Assembly (NCBI GenBank): GCA_015061765.1
Contig: SUVZ01000222.1
Span: forward strand, 1-6,477
Direction: 5' to 3'
DNA length: 6,477 nt
DNA from: Lentisphaerota bacterium
GTDB lineage: Bacteria; Verrucomicrobiota; Kiritimatiellia; RFP12; UBA1067
Each line of letters begins with the position of its first letter. Position 1 is the first letter of the stretch. Shown here piece after piece: positions 5,699 to 6,477 of the stretch. The position numbers and the translations under genes were made by a program. Under the pieces are notes generated by a model that saw only the letters and a list, made by a program, of their open reading frames with translations, did not search any database and was not told the DNA's origin.

Positions 5699-5971
5699 AT
5701 GTTTGAAGTCAAATATACCACCCGCTTCAAAAAGGACTACAAGCTCCTCAAGAAGCGTGGCTGTGACATGAACAAACTCCTTGACGTGATTGACGTGCTA
5801 CGCGAGGGGCGTGAATTGCCGCCACAATACAAGGATCATCCTCTCCGCGGAGACTACGAAGGTCATCGTGACTGCCACATTGAACCCGATTGGATTCTCA
5901 TTTACTACAAAAATGAGAACACTCTTGTTCTTTCATTGACCCGCACAGGGACGCACAGTGACGTGTTCTGA
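5699..5971 (+). CDS. yafQ: YafQ-family mRNA interferase toxin
   Basis: This 90-residue toxin belongs to the YafQ branch of the RelE/ParE superfamily, whose characterised members cleave mRNA on the ribosome and stop translation. Compared from memory with E. coli YafQ (92 residues), the catalytic set appears complete: His47 in 'KDHPL', His60, Asp64 and Trp65 in 'CHIEPDW', Arg82, His86 and the C-terminal Phe90. The toxin is basic at the N-terminus (RFKKDYKLLKKR at 9-20) and ends with the family-typical 'TGTHSDVF'. Its ribosome binding site GGAGG (5687-5691) lies inside the last codons of the antitoxin gene, so the two are translated together. The stop is the TGA at 5969-5971. No intrinsic terminator follows. 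Nothing suggests inactivation. Confidence 0.93.
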   Translation: MFEVKYTTRFKKDYKLLKKRGCDMNKLLDVIDVLREGRELPPQYKDHPLRGDYEGHRDCHIEPDWILIYYKNENTLVLSLTRTGTHSDVF

Positions 5972-6000
5972 TTATCATAATTCGATAGTGATTAATTCTT

Positions 6001-6105
6001 GGGGGGACCCTTCAAAAGAAGTGGGAAATCAAGGGGCCTTCAAGAAAGTGGAAAATCTGGGGAGGGACCCTGGAAAATCTGGGGTCACACCCTTTGAAAA
6101 AGTGA
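6001..6105. repeat. Cluster of GGGACCCT-type short repeats after the toxin gene
   Basis: Four related units follow each other: GGGGGGACCCTTCAAAA at 6001-6017, GGGGCCTTCAAGAAAGTGG at 6033-6051, a GGGACCCTGGAAAA unit at 6064-6077, and GGGGTCACACCCTTTGAAAA at 6081-6100. Each pairs a G-run with a C-run and is followed by an A-rich, usually AAGTG-like, tail. GGAAAATCTGGGG also occurs twice, at 6050-6062 and 6072-6084, 22 bp apart. No ORF runs through them. Similar GGGGTCA-ACCCC words recur beside REP-associated tyrosine transposase genes in many bacteria; that link is from memory, and no such transposase lies in this window. Confidence 0.65.
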
Positions 6106-6161
6106 GATAAGTTAAAAAGAGTGGGTGGATATTTGATTAATTGGATGATTTCTGTTGATTC

Positions 6162-6178
6162 TTGAAGGGACCCTTCAA
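6162..6178. repeat. Perfect 17-bp palindrome containing GGGACCC
   Basis: TTGAAGGG (6162-6169) and CCCTTCAA (6171-6178) are exact reverse complements around a single A. This is the most symmetric member of the GGGACCCT family in the window. It lies 4 bp before the hairpin at 6183-6203 and about 65 bp before direct repeat copy B. A DNA-binding or endonuclease recognition site is possible. The stem is too tight to fold as a simple RNA hairpin. Confidence 0.7.
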
Positions 6179-6182
6179 AATG

Positions 6183-6203
6183 CAACGCGCAAGCTGCGCG
6201 TTG
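6183..6203. repeat. 9-bp-stem hairpin, REP-like
   Basis: CAACGCGCA (6183-6191) and TGCGCGTTG (6195-6203) are perfect reverse complements around an AGC triloop. A G-T and a T-A pair can extend the stem to 11. No T-run follows, and the nearest upstream stop codon is 212 nt away, so a terminator role for the toxin operon is doubtful. Together with the adjacent palindrome it has the look of an extragenic palindromic element. Confidence 0.6.
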
Positions 6204-6236
6204 TATGGTTGGGACTAAGGCAAATGGATGGGATAG

Positions 6237-6373
6237 GATTTCATCCGCGCCGTAATCCCGTTAATCCCATTAGAAGTTGTAATCGAGTTGAGAATCAGTC
6301 CAAACCGTGTTCTCATTGATTCACCGTCTCATCAGAAGCGAGAGAATTGTTCCGAATTGAATTCTCATTTTCC
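6237..6373. repeat. Direct repeat copy B, right of the toxin-antitoxin pair
   Basis: This is the longer partner of copy A (5174-5279) in the same orientation, 1,063 bp further on. It carries a 30-nt block at 6258-6287 that copy A lacks. GTAATC stands immediately before the block (6252-6257) and again within it (6279-6284), so copy A may have lost it by slippage between these words. Both core stems are kept: TGAGAAT (6289-6295) with GTTCTCA (6309-6315), closed by a G-T pair, and GAGAATT (6342-6348) with AATTCTC (6360-6366). Confidence 0.8.
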
Positions 6374-6477
6374 GGAATCTAAGCAATCCCCATGTTCGTG
6401 TTCAATTCTCACATATTCTGTATAAATAGAAATCTTCTTATAAAATAGAAGGTTTGGTTGTTCCATCAATGTTTGGT
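6374..6477. other. AT-rich right edge with a weak hairpin, no gene seen
   Basis: The stretch is AT-rich and holds no supported ORF. AATCTTCT (6431-6438) can pair with AGAAGGTT (6447-6454), including one G-U pair, around an 8-nt AT loop. TATAAA at 6421-6426 could be a -10 element for a gene beyond the window, but no matching -35 box is evident. The stem is weak and has no good T-run. Confidence 0.3.

Noticed and set aside
5892..5902. ATTCTCATTT word inside the toxin gene, shared with the structured repeat
   Set aside because: It is a 10-base match within conserved toxin codons, with no surrounding similarity to the repeat, so coincidence is the best explanation.
5972..6000. Intrinsic terminator directly after the toxin gene
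   Set aside because: Only a four-base TATC/GATA stem is available, with no GC-rich stem and no T-run.

Overview
The window most likely comes from a PVC-superphylum bacterium of the Kiritimatiellota/Lentisphaerota type, probably gut-associated. This is inferred from protein style, not from a marker gene. The second gene has a secreted SUMF1-like architecture with an N-terminal 'QRWPW..LVDIDF' block, and the third is a large secreted clan GH-A hydrolase of a kind I associate with these phyla. No rRNA, tRNA, CRISPR array or complete transposase is visible.

Layout. Positions 1-181 are a leader, possibly holding a promoter. Positions 182-4600 hold a tight three-gene operon on the + strand: a small unrecognised exported protein (182-910), an exported SUMF1/FGE-fold protein without the catalytic cysteine pair (927-2213), and an exported glycoside hydrolase (2213-4600). 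The gaps are 16 nt and then a 1-nt TGATG overlap. Positions 4601-5423 are mostly non-coding: a strong hairpin, a pyrimidine-rich repeat tract, a doubtful small ORF that resembles the N-terminal part of GspF/PilC proteins, a G9 tract, and the first copy of a structured direct repeat. Positions 5424-5971 hold a complete type II toxin-antitoxin pair of the RelB/DinJ-YafQ class. Its promoter carries three TTTGCAC repeats exactly 11 bp apart. Positions 5972-6477 contain no gene. They hold a cluster of GGGACCCT-centred repeats, a perfect 17-bp palindrome, a 9-bp-stem hairpin, and the second copy of the direct repeat.

How it fits together. The operon encodes three proteins that should leave the cytoplasm together, which suggests extracytoplasmic glycan breakdown by the hydrolase with two accessory proteins of unknown role. 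The toxin-antitoxin module is a separate unit. It lies between two diverged copies (about 93% identical in their core) of a roughly 85-137 bp element that can fold into two hairpins. In both copies a GGGACCCT motif lies about 65-75 bp upstream. This makes the toxin-antitoxin unit plus its flanks look like an accessory island built from intergenic repeats.
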